Positions 1-7,073 are shown, counted from the stretch's first letter. The stretch is DNA of 14,481 nucleotides from Actinomycetota bacterium (GCA_005883295.1 VAWV01000057.1:1-14481), one strand, 5' to 3'. Made by a program: numbers and translations. The notes: a model not told the origin generated them from the sequence alone.

Positions 1-402
<402 letters not shown>

Positions 403-419
403 GGGGGCGCGTCGCGCGG

Positions 420-425
420 TACGCT
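420..425 (+). promoter_or_regulatory. Candidate -10 element for nnr
   Basis: TACGCT fits TANNNT and ends 10 nt before the nnr ATG. The implied transcript has almost no 5' leader, like several other genes in this window. No convincing -35 hexamer is visible at the expected distance. Confidence 0.35.
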
Positions 426-435
426 CGCCGCGCCG

Positions 436-1909
436 ATGGCGCTGCCGGACTGGGTCGACCCGCTCTTCACAGCCGATGAGATGCGCGCGGCCGACTCGTA
501 CGCGATCGATGAGGCCAGCGTCCCTTCGCTCGACCTGATGGAGCGTGCCGGCGCGGGCCTCGCGCGGGTGGTGGAACGGCGGCGACGGGCTCGTGTGCAC
601 GCGCATCCTGCGCGAGGAGGGCCGCGAGGTGGACGTGCTCTCGCTCGGCGACCCGGCGGAGCTGCGCGGCGACGCGCGAGCGAACCTGGGGCGGCTGCCC
701 GGAGCGCCGCCCGATCCGTTCGACGCCGCGAGGCTCAGCGGATCGGGCGCGGTCGTCGACGCGATGCTCGGAACGGGGTTCGAGGGAGCGCCGCGCGAGC
801 CGGTCGCGGGCGCGATCGCCGCGATCAACGACGCGGGCGTGCCGGTCGTCGCCTGCGACGTGCCGTCGGGGGTGAACGCCTCCACGGGTGAAATCGAGGG
901 CGACGCGGTCCGGGCCGGCGCCACGGCCACCTTCCACGGCTCGAAGATCGGGCTCCACGTGGCGCCCGGGACATTCCACGCGGGACGGGTCGAGGTGATC
1001 GAGATCGGGATCCCTCGCGAGGCCCCGGGCGGCTCCCAGGCGGGCCTCATCTGCGACCGCGTGCTCGAGCTCGTGCCGCACCGCCGGCGCGACGGGTCGA
1101 AGTTCAAGTCCGGCACGGTGGTGATCGCCGGCGGCGCCGCCGGTTACACGGGCGCGCCATGCATGGCGGCGCTGGGCGCCCAGCGGACCGGAGCCGGCTA
1201 CATCCAGCTCGCCGTGCCGCGGTCCGCCCAGCAGGCCGTGGCGCTGCGGCTGCTCGAGGGCGTGACCCGCGGCCTGCCGGAGGAGGACGGGATGCACGTT
1301 CCGGACGGCGTCACCGACGTACAGGAGCTCGCCGAGCGCGCCGGGGCGGTGATCCTTGGCCCGGGGCTTGGCCGCAGCGACGGCGCGCGCGAGTTCGCAC
1401 GCGCGGTCGCGCGCTCGGTCGAGGCGACGCTGCTGATCGACGCGGACGGCCTGAACGCGCACATCGACGCCCTGGAGACGCTGCGCGAGCGCAAGGCGCC
1501 CACCGTCCTCACCCCCCACGAGGGAGAGCTGGCGAGGCTGCTCGGCATCGAGTCGGCGGAGGTGGCCGCGCATCGCCTCAAATACGCGCGCGACGCCGCC
1601 GAGCGGAGCGGCGCGATCGTGGTGCTCAAAGGCGACGACTCGCTCGTGGCGACGCCCGGCGGCCCGGTGGCGATCAGCCCCGGCGCGACGGCGGCGCTCG
1701 CGACGGCTGGGACGGGCGACGTGCTCTCGGGCGTGATCGGAGCACTCCTGTCGAAGGGGGTGGACGCGTTCGCCGCGGCGGCCGGGGCCGTGTTCGCCCA
1801 CGCGCGGGCCGGGAAGGTCGCGGCCACCCGGCTGGGGGCCGACCACACCGTCGCCGGCGACGTGATCGAGGCGCTCCCGGAGGCATTCGCGAGGAGCGGT
1901 CCTGGATAG
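436..1909 (+). CDS. nnr: Bifunctional NAD(P)H-hydrate epimerase / ADP-dependent dehydratase, frame-disrupted in the N-terminal domain
   Basis: Nnr repairs hydrated NAD(P)H: a YjeF_N epimerase interconverts R- and S-NAD(P)HX, and a ribokinase-like domain dehydrates S-NAD(P)HX using ADP. The ATG at 436 opens frame 1 and encodes the family start (FTADEMRAADSYAIDE, then LDLMERAGAGLARVV). At about 573-575 homology jumps to frame 2, which resumes at NGGDGLVCTRIL. About 17-25 family residues, including the strand before the GNNGGDG loop, are missing, and the net loss is not a multiple of 3. Frame 2 then continues intact to TAG 1907-1909. It includes DAMLGTGFEG and DVPSGVN (epimerase), KSGTVVIAGG, LTPHEGE, and the catalytic GTGDVLSG with Asp at 1718-1720 (dehydratase). 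GTG 545 could restart translation and yield 454 residues with an intact dehydratase domain but a crippled epimerase. This is either a real pseudogenising deletion or an assembly error. A TACGCT -10-like hexamer lies at 420-425. Confidence 0.9.
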
Positions 1910-1926
1910 GGGCCGCTATGCGGCCC
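1910..1926 (+). terminator. GC hairpin directly after nnr
   Basis: GGGCCGC (1910-1916), loop TAT, GCGGCCC (1920-1926) form a perfect 7-bp stem beginning on the base after the nnr stop codon. There is no U-tract downstream. Its position between nnr and a gene with its own -10-like element supports a terminator role. Confidence 0.6.
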
Positions 1927-1953
1927 GCGGGCAGGATTGCTTACTCGAAACGC

Positions 1954-1959
1954 TAGGGT
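1954..1959 (+). promoter_or_regulatory. Candidate -10 element for the CBS-domain gene
   Basis: TAGGGT lies 9 nt before the ATG at 1969, and no Shine-Dalgarno sequence is present in between. This is consistent with a leaderless or nearly leaderless mRNA. The -35 is not recognisable. Confidence 0.4.
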
Positions 1960-1968
1960 CGTCCCGGC

Positions 1969-2430
1969 ATGGCCGGCCTCGTGCGCGAGATCATGACCAC
2001 CGACCCCGTGACGGTCGACCCGGAGGCGACCGTCGAGGAGGTCGTCAGGCTCATGCGCCGGCACGAGCTGCCTGGGCTGCCCGTGGTCGACGCCAACGAT
2101 CACCTCCTCGGGATCGTCACCGAGTCGGACCTGGTGCTCTCAGACGATGAGGGCGACCTGCACATTCCGCACTACCTCGAGCTCTTCGGCGGGATCGTGT
2201 TCCTCGAGCCGCTGAGGCGCTTCGAGGGCCGGCTGCGCAAGGCGGCCGCCGCCGCGGCGCGGGACATGATGACCCGGGACCCCGTGACCGTGGAGGCGGA
2301 CGATCCGGTGCGAAAGGCCGCGCGCCTCATCGCCGACAGCGGCCACAACCGGTTGCCGGTGGTGGATGACGGACGGCTGGTCGGCGTCGTCACCAGGGTC
2401 GACGTCCTGGGGGCGCTCGCTGCCGAGTAG
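1969..2430 (+). CDS. Tandem CBS-domain protein
   Basis: This 153-residue protein is made almost entirely of two CBS motifs. The first (about residues 7-60) begins IMTTDPVTVDPEATVEE and ends LLGIVTESDLV. The second (about 96-150) begins MMTRDPVTVEADDPV and ends LVGVVTRVDVLG. A pair of CBS motifs forms a Bateman module that usually binds adenine nucleotides (AMP, ATP, SAM) in the cleft and regulates a partner. No catalytic or membrane domain is fused here, so it is a stand-alone cytoplasmic sensor whose partner cannot be read from sequence. The 30-residue linker (HIPHYLELFGGIVFLEPLRRF) is typical of bacterial stand-alone CBS proteins. The ATG at 1969 is the first codon of the conserved block and lies 59 nt after nnr. 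A link to the flanking cell-wall genes is only positional. Confidence 0.9.
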   Translation: MAGLVREIMTTDPVTVDPEATVEEVVRLMRRHELPGLPVVDANDHLLGIVTESDLVLSDDEGDLHIPHYLELFGGIVFLEPLRRFEGRLRKAAAAAARDMMTRDPVTVEADDPVRKAARLIADSGHNRLPVVDDGRLVGVVTRVDVLGALAAE

Positions 2431-3559
2431 CGCGGGCGCTCCCGAGCGCGCCGTCGCCCGGGTGGACCTGGGCGCCGTCGAGCGCAACTGCAGGCGCCTG
2501 CGCGAGCTCCTCACGGATGGCGCGGAGCTGTGCGCCGTGGTGAAGGCCGACGGCTACGGCCACGGAGCCGCGCAGTGCGCCCGTGCCGCCCTTGCCGGAG
2601 GCGCCAGCTGGCTGGCCGTGGCGACAGCCGCCGAGGCCGCCTGGCTCCGGCTGAGGGGGATCGACGCCCGGATCCTCGTGATGGGCGCGCTCACGCCGAC
2701 GGAGGTCCACATGGCGCTGCGCGAGGACGCCGACGTGGTGGCGTGGACCCACGAGTTTGTCGCCGCGCTGCCTGACCGCCGCGCCGGCCTGACACTTCCG
2801 CGCGTACACGTGAAGTACGACACGGGCATGGGCCGGCTCGGCACCCGCGACCCGGACGAGGTGCGCGAGCTCTGCCGCCAGATCGCCGAGGACCCGCGGC
2901 TCGAGCTGAGCGGGCTGATGACCCACTTCGCGACCGCCGACGAACGCGGGGACGAGCACTTCCCCGCGCAACTCCGCCGTTTCACGGATCTCGTCGACGA
3001 GCTACGCGCCGCGCATCCCGGCCTGCTGATCCACGCCGCGAACAGCGCGGGCACGTTCCGTGATGCGACGGCCGCCCACTTCCACATGGTCCGGTGCGGC
3101 GTGGCCATCTACGGCCTCGACCCGTTCGGTGCGGATCCCGAGCCGCTTGGACTCACACCCGCGCTATCCCTCGAGTCCTACGTGGCAGCCGTCAAGCGCT
3201 TCGAGAAGGGCGACGGAGTCGGCTACGGACAGACCTGGCGGGCCGGGGCGCCGACGTGCGTCGGGGTCCTGCCGATCGGGTACGGGGACGGCTGGCGCCG
3301 GTCGCTCTCCAACAATGCGCGGGTTCTCGTCCGTGACCGCTCCCACCCGCTCGTGGGGACCGTGAGCATGGACAACATAACGATCGACCTCGGGCCGGAG
3401 ACCGACGTGGTCCCGGGCGACCGCGCCGTCCTGATCGGACGCCAGGGGGGCGAGCGGATCCTGGCCGAGGAGGTAGCCGCCCGGCTCGGAACCATCAACT
3501 ACGAGGTCACTTGCGGGCTGACAGGGCGGGTGCTCAGGGCGTACCCGCGCGAGGGTTGA
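2366..3559 (+). CDS. alr: Alanine racemase
   Basis: Alr is a PLP-dependent enzyme that interconverts L- and D-alanine, supplying D-Ala for peptidoglycan. The PLP lysine sits in AVVKADGYGHGA (K60 from this start). Further family signatures are YDTGMGRLG, SGLMTHFATAD, HAANSAGT, MVRCGVAIYGLDP, the second-domain GVGYG carrying the catalytic tyrosine, LPIGYGDGWRR, VGTVSMDNITIDLG and TINYEVTCGL near the end. The start is uncertain. ATG 2366 overlaps the CBS gene by 65 nt. GTG 2462 would cut into the conserved ERAVARVDLGAVERN segment and put the lysine at 28, earlier than the usual 34-40. A CTG at 2420 would give K42 but is a rare start codon. I list the longest ATG form. The stop TGA (3557-3559) overlaps the next gene's TTG start. 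Function is secure; the N-terminus is not. Confidence 0.95.
   Translation: MTDGWSASSPGSTSWGRSLPSSAGAPERAVARVDLGAVERNCRRLRELLTDGAELCAVVKADGYGHGAAQCARAALAGGASWLAVATAAEAAWLRLRGIDARILVMGALTPTEVHMALREDADVVAWTHEFVAALPDRRAGLTLPRVHVKYDTGMGRLGTRDPDEVRELCRQIAEDPRLELSGLMTHFATADERGDEHFPAQLRRFTDLVDELRAAHPGLLIHAANSAGTFRDATAAHFHMVRCGVAIYGLDPFGADPEPLGLTPALSLESYVAAVKRFEKGDGVGYGQTWRAGAPTCVGVLPIGYGDGWRRSLSNNARVLVRDRSHPLVGTVSMDNITIDLGPETDVVPGDRAVLIGRQGGERILAEEVAARLGTINYEVTCGLTGRVLRAYPREG
2436..2449 (+). other. Hairpin at the CBS/alr junction
   Basis: GCGCT (2436-2440), loop CCCG, AGCGC (2445-2449) form a 5-bp stem six bases after the CBS stop codon. It could be a weak terminator or part of the alr translation-initiation region, depending on where alr really starts. 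Confidence 0.3.
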
Positions 3560-5013
3560 ACGCGCCCCTGAATCGCCTTCGCGAGGCGCCTCCGGTGCGC
3601 ACCGCGCGCGACGCGCTCGCGGAGCGCGGCCACCGCGCCTGGGTGGTGGGGGGCTGCGTGCGCGACGCCCTGCTCGACCGTCCGGTGCGCGACGTGGACC
3701 TCGCCGTGGAGGGCTCCCCGGAGGAGGCCGCCCGGGCGGTGGCGCAGGCCGCCCGCGGCCCGGTGTTTCCGCTGTCCGAGGCCTTCGGGGCCTGGCGCGC
3801 CGTGGGGAGCAGTTGGATCTGCGACGTCTCGCCACTCCAGGGGCCGACCATCGAGGAGGACCTGGCTCAGCGCGACTTCAGCGTGAACGCGCTCGCGGTG
3901 CCGCTCGAGCAGGCGGGCGGCGACGACGGCCTGATCGACCCCACCGGGGGCAGCGCGGACCTCGAGCGCGGCGTGCTGCGGGTGCTCGGCGGTCCCGCCG
4001 TCGAGGACTCCGCCTACGCGCGCGACCCGCTGCGCCCGCTGCGGCTGGCCCGTCTCGCCACCGAGCTCGGCTTCCGGCCCGATCCTGAGACGGAGCGGCT
4101 CACCCGAGAGGCCGCGCCACGGGTTGCCCTCGCGTCGCCCGAGCGGGTGTTCGCCGAGCTCCGCCGGCTGGTCACCGCGGACCGGGTGCTCGAGGGCCTG
4201 GCGCTGGCCGACCGGCTGGGCCTGGTGGAGGCGGTCCTGCCCGAGGTCGCCGCCCTCCACGGCGTGGAGCAGAGCCACTTCCACCACCTCGACGTCTACG
4301 ACCACACGATGGAGGTGCTGGACCGACTCCTGGAGATCGAGCGCGAGCCCGAGGCCGCCTTCGGCGCGGAGCTCGCGCCGCGCCTCCGTGCGGTCCTGGA
4401 GGAGACGCTCGCCGACGAGCTGCCGCGCTGGCAGGCGCTTCGCTTCGCCGCCCTGCTGCACGACATCGGGAAGCCGGCCACCCGCGGCGAGCTGCCGGAC
4501 GGGCGGGTGACGTTCATCGGCCACGACTCGCTCGGTGAGGAGATGGTGAGCGACGTCGCGCGCCGGATGCGCACTAGCGGGGTGCTGCGCTCGTTCCTCG
4601 CCGCGATCACGCGCCACCACCTGGTGCTCGGCTTCATGGTCCACGAGCGCCCGCTCTCGCGCACGGGGATCTACCGCTACCTGACCACCTGCGAGCCAGT
4701 GGAGATCGAGGTGACGGTCCTCTCCTGCGCGGATCGCCTGGCCACCCGCGGCCAGGGCGCCGATGCGGCCATCGCGGCGCACCTGGAGCTGGCGCGCGGG
4801 CTCCTCGGCGAGGCGCTGGCCTGGCGCGAGCACGGACCGCCCCGCGCGCCCGTGCGCGGCGACGAGCTGGCACGGGAGCTCGGGATCGACTCGGGCCCCG
4901 AGATCGGGGCGCTGATCGGGCGGCTCAGGGAGGCGCGCTTCACGGGGGAGGCCGAGACGCGCGAGGAGGCGCTCGCACTCGCGCGCCGGCTGCGAGAGAA
5001 TCCCGCCCGATGA
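3556..5013 (+). CDS. tRNA nucleotidyltransferase / poly(A) polymerase family protein with HD domain
   Basis: This 485-residue protein belongs to the class II CCA-adding/poly(A) polymerase superfamily, which adds CCA or A residues to tRNA 3' ends. The nucleotidyltransferase head has GGCVRD (32-37), the metal-binding DVDL (D46, D48) and EEDLAQRDFSVNAL (about 100-113). The nucleotide-selecting helix region is ARDPLRPLRLARL (about 145-157). The C-terminal half is an HD phosphohydrolase-type domain with HFHHLDVYDH (231-240), LLHDIGKP (H292-D293), FIGHDSLGEE and ITRHHL, as in E. coli-type Cca. I chose TTG 3556 because it overlaps the alr stop (TTG/TGA) and precedes the conserved block. TTG 3511 and GTG 3595 are in-frame alternatives. 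The 3' end overlaps corA in an ATGA. Whether it adds CCA, only CC/A, or poly(A) cannot be told by eye, so I leave the symbol empty. Confidence 0.9.
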   Translation: MNAPLNRLREAPPVRTARDALAERGHRAWVVGGCVRDALLDRPVRDVDLAVEGSPEEAARAVAQAARGPVFPLSEAFGAWRAVGSSWICDVSPLQGPTIEEDLAQRDFSVNALAVPLEQAGGDDGLIDPTGGSADLERGVLRVLGGPAVEDSAYARDPLRPLRLARLATELGFRPDPETERLTREAAPRVALASPERVFAELRRLVTADRVLEGLALADRLGLVEAVLPEVAALHGVEQSHFHHLDVYDHTMEVLDRLLEIEREPEAAFGAELAPRLRAVLEETLADELPRWQALRFAALLHDIGKPATRGELPDGRVTFIGHDSLGEEMVSDVARRMRTSGVLRSFLAAITRHHLVLGFMVHERPLSRTGIYRYLTTCEPVEIEVTVLSCADRLATRGQGADAAIAAHLELARGLLGEALAWREHGPPRAPVRGDELARELGIDSGPEIGALIGRLREARFTGEAETREEALALARRLRENPAR

Positions 5014-5987
5014 TCGTCGACTGCGCGGTCTACGAGGAGGGCCGCCGGCGCGCCGGCGGGGTCGAGCTGCACGACGCCTACGACGCCGTCCGCAACCGCA
5101 CCGACGCATGGGTGTGGATCGGGCTCCACGAGCCGGGGGCCGACGAGTTCGACTCGGTGGCGCGCGAGTTCGAGCTGCACGAGCTCGCGGTGGAGGACGC
5201 GATCAAGGCCAAGGAGCGGCCGAAGCTCGAGATCTACGGCGACACGATCTTCCTCGTGCTGCGCACCGCCTGCTACATCGACGAGACCGAGGACGTGGAG
5301 CTGGGCCAGATCCTGCTGTTCATCGGCCCCGGGTTCGTGATCTCCGTGCGGCACGGCATCGCCACCGACCTGCACCCCGTCCGGCTCCGGATGGAGCAAC
5401 GGGCCGACCTCCTGCGGTGCGGCCCGAGTGCGGTCCTGCACGCGATCGTCGACAAGGTCGTGGACGACTACCTGCCGGTGGTGAGGGGAGTGGCCGAGGA
5501 CGTGGAGGAGGTCGAGAAGGAGGTCTTCTCGGAGGACCAGCGCTCCCACCCCACCCAGCGGATCTACAAGCTCAAGCGCGAGATCGTGGAGCTGCACCGG
5601 GCCACCGAACCGCTGATCGAGCCCCTAGAGCGGCTGGCCCACGACGAGTTCGACATGATCGACGACCGGATCCAGCCGTACTTCCGCGACGTCCTCGACC
5701 ACGACCAGAAGGCCAACGAGACGGTGGACAACCTGCGTGAGCTCCTGAACGGCATCCTGGAGGCGAACCTCGCGCTGATCAGCGTCCGCCAGAACGACGA
5801 CGCGCGGAAGATCACCGCGTGGGCGGCGATCGCGGCGATCCCGACGGTGATCGGCGCCATCTACGGGATGAACTTCAAGAAAATGCCCGAGCTCAGCTGG
5901 GGCTTCGGCTACCCGGCCGCCCTGATCGCGATGGCCGCGATCTGCGTCTTCATCTACACGCGCTTCAAGCGTGCGGGCTGGCTGTGA
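5010..5987 (+). CDS. corA: CorA family Mg2+/divalent cation transporter
   Basis: This 325-residue protein has the CorA layout: a long cytoplasmic N-terminal alpha/beta domain, a highly charged helical stalk (about 150-265), and two C-terminal transmembrane segments (about 267-288 and 299-318). The first segment ends in the signature YGMNF, with GMN at residues 286-288 (5865-5873). It is followed by the short acidic loop KKMPEL and a basic C-terminus (TRFKRAGWL). CorA proteins are pentameric channels for Mg2+, and some relatives carry Co2+, Ni2+ or Zn2+; selectivity cannot be read from the motif alone. The start is the ATG sharing ATGA with the upstream stop, and the stop overlaps the next GTG start in GTGA. 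Translation of cca, corA and hit is therefore probably coupled. Confidence 0.95.
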   Translation: MIVDCAVYEEGRRRAGGVELHDAYDAVRNRTDAWVWIGLHEPGADEFDSVAREFELHELAVEDAIKAKERPKLEIYGDTIFLVLRTACYIDETEDVELGQILLFIGPGFVISVRHGIATDLHPVRLRMEQRADLLRCGPSAVLHAIVDKVVDDYLPVVRGVAEDVEEVEKEVFSEDQRSHPTQRIYKLKREIVELHRATEPLIEPLERLAHDEFDMIDDRIQPYFRDVLDHDQKANETVDNLRELLNGILEANLALISVRQNDDARKITAWAAIAAIPTVIGAIYGMNFKKMPELSWGFGYPAALIAMAAICVFIYTRFKRAGWL

Positions 5988-6391
5988 ACGACGACTGTCT
6001 CTTCTGCAAGGTCCTCGCCGGCGAGATCCCGGCGCAGTTGGTGGACGAGGACGAGCACACGGTCGCATTCATGGACATCAACCCGTGGACCCGCGGCCAC
6101 GCGCTGGTGATCCCGCGGAGGCACTCCAGGAACCTGTACGACATCGACCTGGACGACCTCGCCCGCACCGCGGCTGGCGCCCAGCGCCTCGCGCGCCGGA
6201 TGAAGGAGCGCCTGGGCTGCGACGGGATCAACCTCATCAATTCGTGCGAGCCCGCGGCCTGGCAGACCGTCTTTCACTTCCATATCCACGTGATCCCGCG
6301 CTACGACGACGACCCGCTCCAGCTCCCCGTGCGACCGGAGCGCGTCCCCGACGAGGAGCTCGCGGCGGTCGCCGCGGAGATCCGCGGATAG
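5984..6391 (+). CDS. HIT family nucleotide hydrolase
   Basis: This is a compact 135-residue histidine-triad protein. The triad is HFHIHVIPR (H98, H100, H102), where the middle histidine is the nucleophile that forms the nucleotidyl intermediate in this family. C5 and C8 (CLFC) with H47 and H98 fit the zinc site of Hint/HinT-like members. GHALVIPRRH marks the conserved N-terminal half, and the WQTVFHFH context resembles mycobacterial HIT proteins. Family substrates are nucleoside phosphoramidates or adenylylated compounds; the physiological substrate is unknown. The start GTG at 5984 overlaps the corA stop in GTGA, giving the family's usual length. It is the last gene of the apparent alr-cca-corA-hit operon and is followed by a strong hairpin. 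Confidence 0.94.
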   Translation: MNDDCLFCKVLAGEIPAQLVDEDEHTVAFMDINPWTRGHALVIPRRHSRNLYDIDLDDLARTAAGAQRLARRMKERLGCDGINLINSCEPAAWQTVFHFHIHVIPRYDDDPLQLPVRPERVPDEELAAVAAEIRG

Positions 6392-6419
6392 AGCGGCGCG
6401 GTACCCGTCAGAGGGACAT

Positions 6420-6445
6420 GGCGCGTCCCCGCTCGGGGGTGCGCC
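6420..6445 (+). terminator. Strong 11-bp hairpin ending the alr-cca-corA-hit operon
   Basis: GGCGCGTCCCC (6420-6430) pairs with GGGGGTGCGCC (6435-6445) across a GCTC loop: nine Watson-Crick pairs plus a G-U/U-G step. It lies 28 nt after the hit stop codon and has no U-tract. It is the strongest hairpin I found in the window. Confidence 0.65.
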
Positions 6446-6474
6446 GCGAGGCGTCTGGCGCCCGCCCAGGGTGC

Positions 6475-6587
6475 TACTGTGCGCGCCGTAGTCGCCGGGT
6501 GGAGTCCGGCATGACAAGACGCATGACCGTTCGGGCCCCTCGTCGGAACCGAGCAGGGCATGGCAGGAAGGAAGGGTGCTAGTACGC
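6475..6587 (+). promoter_or_regulatory. Candidate promoter and structured leader of the cold-shock gene
   Basis: A TACTGT hexamer (6475-6480) may be the -10. The following ~100 nt precede the csp ATG and contain two hairpins. One is GCCGG 6494-6498 with CCGGC 6506-6510. The other is a larger stem at 6535-6559: GCCC plus CTCG, a 7-nt loop, CGAG, a CA bulge, then GGGC. A purine-rich Shine-Dalgarno tract (AGGAAGG, about 6567-6574) sits upstream of the start. Cold-shock genes in other bacteria often carry long structured leaders that act as RNA thermosensors. That role here is inference, and the -35 is unclear. Confidence 0.4.
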
Positions 6588-6791
6588 ATGGCGACCGGGA
6601 CCGTCAAGTGGTTCAACGACGAGAAGGGCTACGGCTTCATCACCCCCGATGAGGGCGACCGTGACCTGTTCGTCCATCACACCGGGATCAACGGAAGCGG
6701 CTTCAAGACGCTTCAGGAGAACAGCAAGGTCTCCTACGACGAGGAGGCCGGCGATAAGGGCCCGAAGGCAGTAAACGTAACCAAGATCTGA
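6588..6791 (+). CDS. Cold-shock domain protein (CspA family)
   Basis: This 67-residue single cold-shock domain is a five-stranded OB-fold that binds single-stranded RNA and DNA. MATGTVKWFNDEKG opens the domain, RNP1 is KGYGFI (13-18), RNP2 is LFVHHT (27-32), and it ends GDKGPKAVNV. These proteins melt mRNA secondary structure, notably in the cold. ATG 6588 is chosen over an in-frame GTG at 6576 because MATGTVKWF is the standard actinobacterial N-terminus and a Shine-Dalgarno tract lies upstream. It is the only gene in its stretch with a long 5' leader. It is followed by a 7-bp hairpin and then infA. A close paralogue (51 of 67 residues identical by my count) lies at 14270-14473 on the other strand. 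Confidence 0.97.
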   Translation: MATGTVKWFNDEKGYGFITPDEGDRDLFVHHTGINGSGFKTLQENSKVSYDEEAGDKGPKAVNVTKI

Positions 6792-6815
6792 CGCTGCTGC
6801 GCCCCGCGCCCCGCG

Positions 6816-6834
6816 CTCGGCCGCCGGGGCCGAG
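6816..6834 (+). terminator. Hairpin between csp and infA
   Basis: CTCGGCC (6816-6822) and GGCCGAG (6828-6834) form a perfect 7-bp stem around a 5-nt loop, 24 nt after the csp stop. Only a short AT-richer stretch follows, and that stretch also contains the infA -10. It probably ends the csp transcript. Confidence 0.6.
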
Positions 6835-6836
6835 GA

Positions 6837-6842
6837 TAGACT
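6837..6842 (+). promoter_or_regulatory. -10 element of a leaderless infA promoter
   Basis: TAGACT is separated by exactly 6 nt from the infA GTG, so transcription would start at or next to the start codon. No Shine-Dalgarno sequence is present. The same TANNNT-N6-start spacing occurs at 8042-8047 (minus strand) and 11255-11260. Confidence 0.55.
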
Positions 6843-6848
6843 TGCCTC

Positions 6849-7067
6849 GTGGCAAAGGAAGAGAAGATCGAGATGGAGGGCGAGGTCACGGAGGCCCTCC
6901 CGAACACGATGTTTCGTGTCAAGCTCGACAACGACCACGAGGTGCTGGGGCACATCTCGGGCAAGATGCGGCGGCACTACATCCGAATCCTCCCGGGCGA
7001 CCGGGTCAAGATCGAGCTGTCGCCGTACGACCTCGACCGCGGCCGGATCACCTACCGGCACAAGTAG
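6849..7067 (+). CDS. infA: Translation initiation factor IF-1
   Basis: This 72-residue S1-like OB-fold protein binds the 30S A site during initiation together with IF-2 and IF-3. Full-length family features are present: AKEEKIEMEGEV, then LPNTMFRVKLDN, GHISGKMRRHYIRILPGD, VKIELSPYDLDRGRI and TYRHK at the end. The start is GTG 6849 with no ribosome-binding site, and a TAGACT -10 only 6 nt upstream implies a leaderless message. In most actinobacteria infA lies in the ribosomal-protein/rpoA cluster (map-infA-rpmJ-rpsM). Here it stands alone between a cold-shock gene and a LysR regulator, so it may be relocated or an additional copy. The predicted stop region is embedded in a hairpin. Confidence 0.97.
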   Translation: MAKEEKIEMEGEVTEALPNTMFRVKLDNDHEVLGHISGKMRRHYIRILPGDRVKIELSPYDLDRGRITYRHK

Positions 7068-7073
7068 CCGGTA
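7053..7073. terminator. Hairpin spanning the infA stop codon
   Basis: TACCGGC (7053-7059) and GCCGGTA (7067-7073) form a perfect 7-bp inverted repeat with a 7-nt loop that contains most of the infA TAG. It lies between infA and the convergent LysR gene. There is no U-tract. Confidence 0.5.

Noticed and set aside
467..1846. Long minus-strand open frame opposite nnr.
   Set aside because: No recognisable motif; the + strand carries the YjeF and ribokinase-like signatures throughout.
436..1909. Programmed ribosomal frameshift in nnr.
   Set aside because: No slippery heptamer is present and family residues are physically missing at the junction, so a deletion or assembly error explains it better.
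3499..5109. Long minus-strand open frame (536 codons) opposite the cca gene.
   Set aside because: It is the antisense shadow of a GC-rich gene, with low-complexity Arg/Pro/Gly-rich product and no family motif; the + strand protein has clear catalytic motifs.
6535..6570. Possible small SRP (4.5S) RNA: GGAACCGAGCAG resembles the conserved GGAA-NN-GAGCAG apical segment.
   Set aside because: The 5' strand lacks the CAGG partner of the symmetric loop and the GGAA is not closed by a C-G stem; the local fold is a different hairpin in the csp leader.
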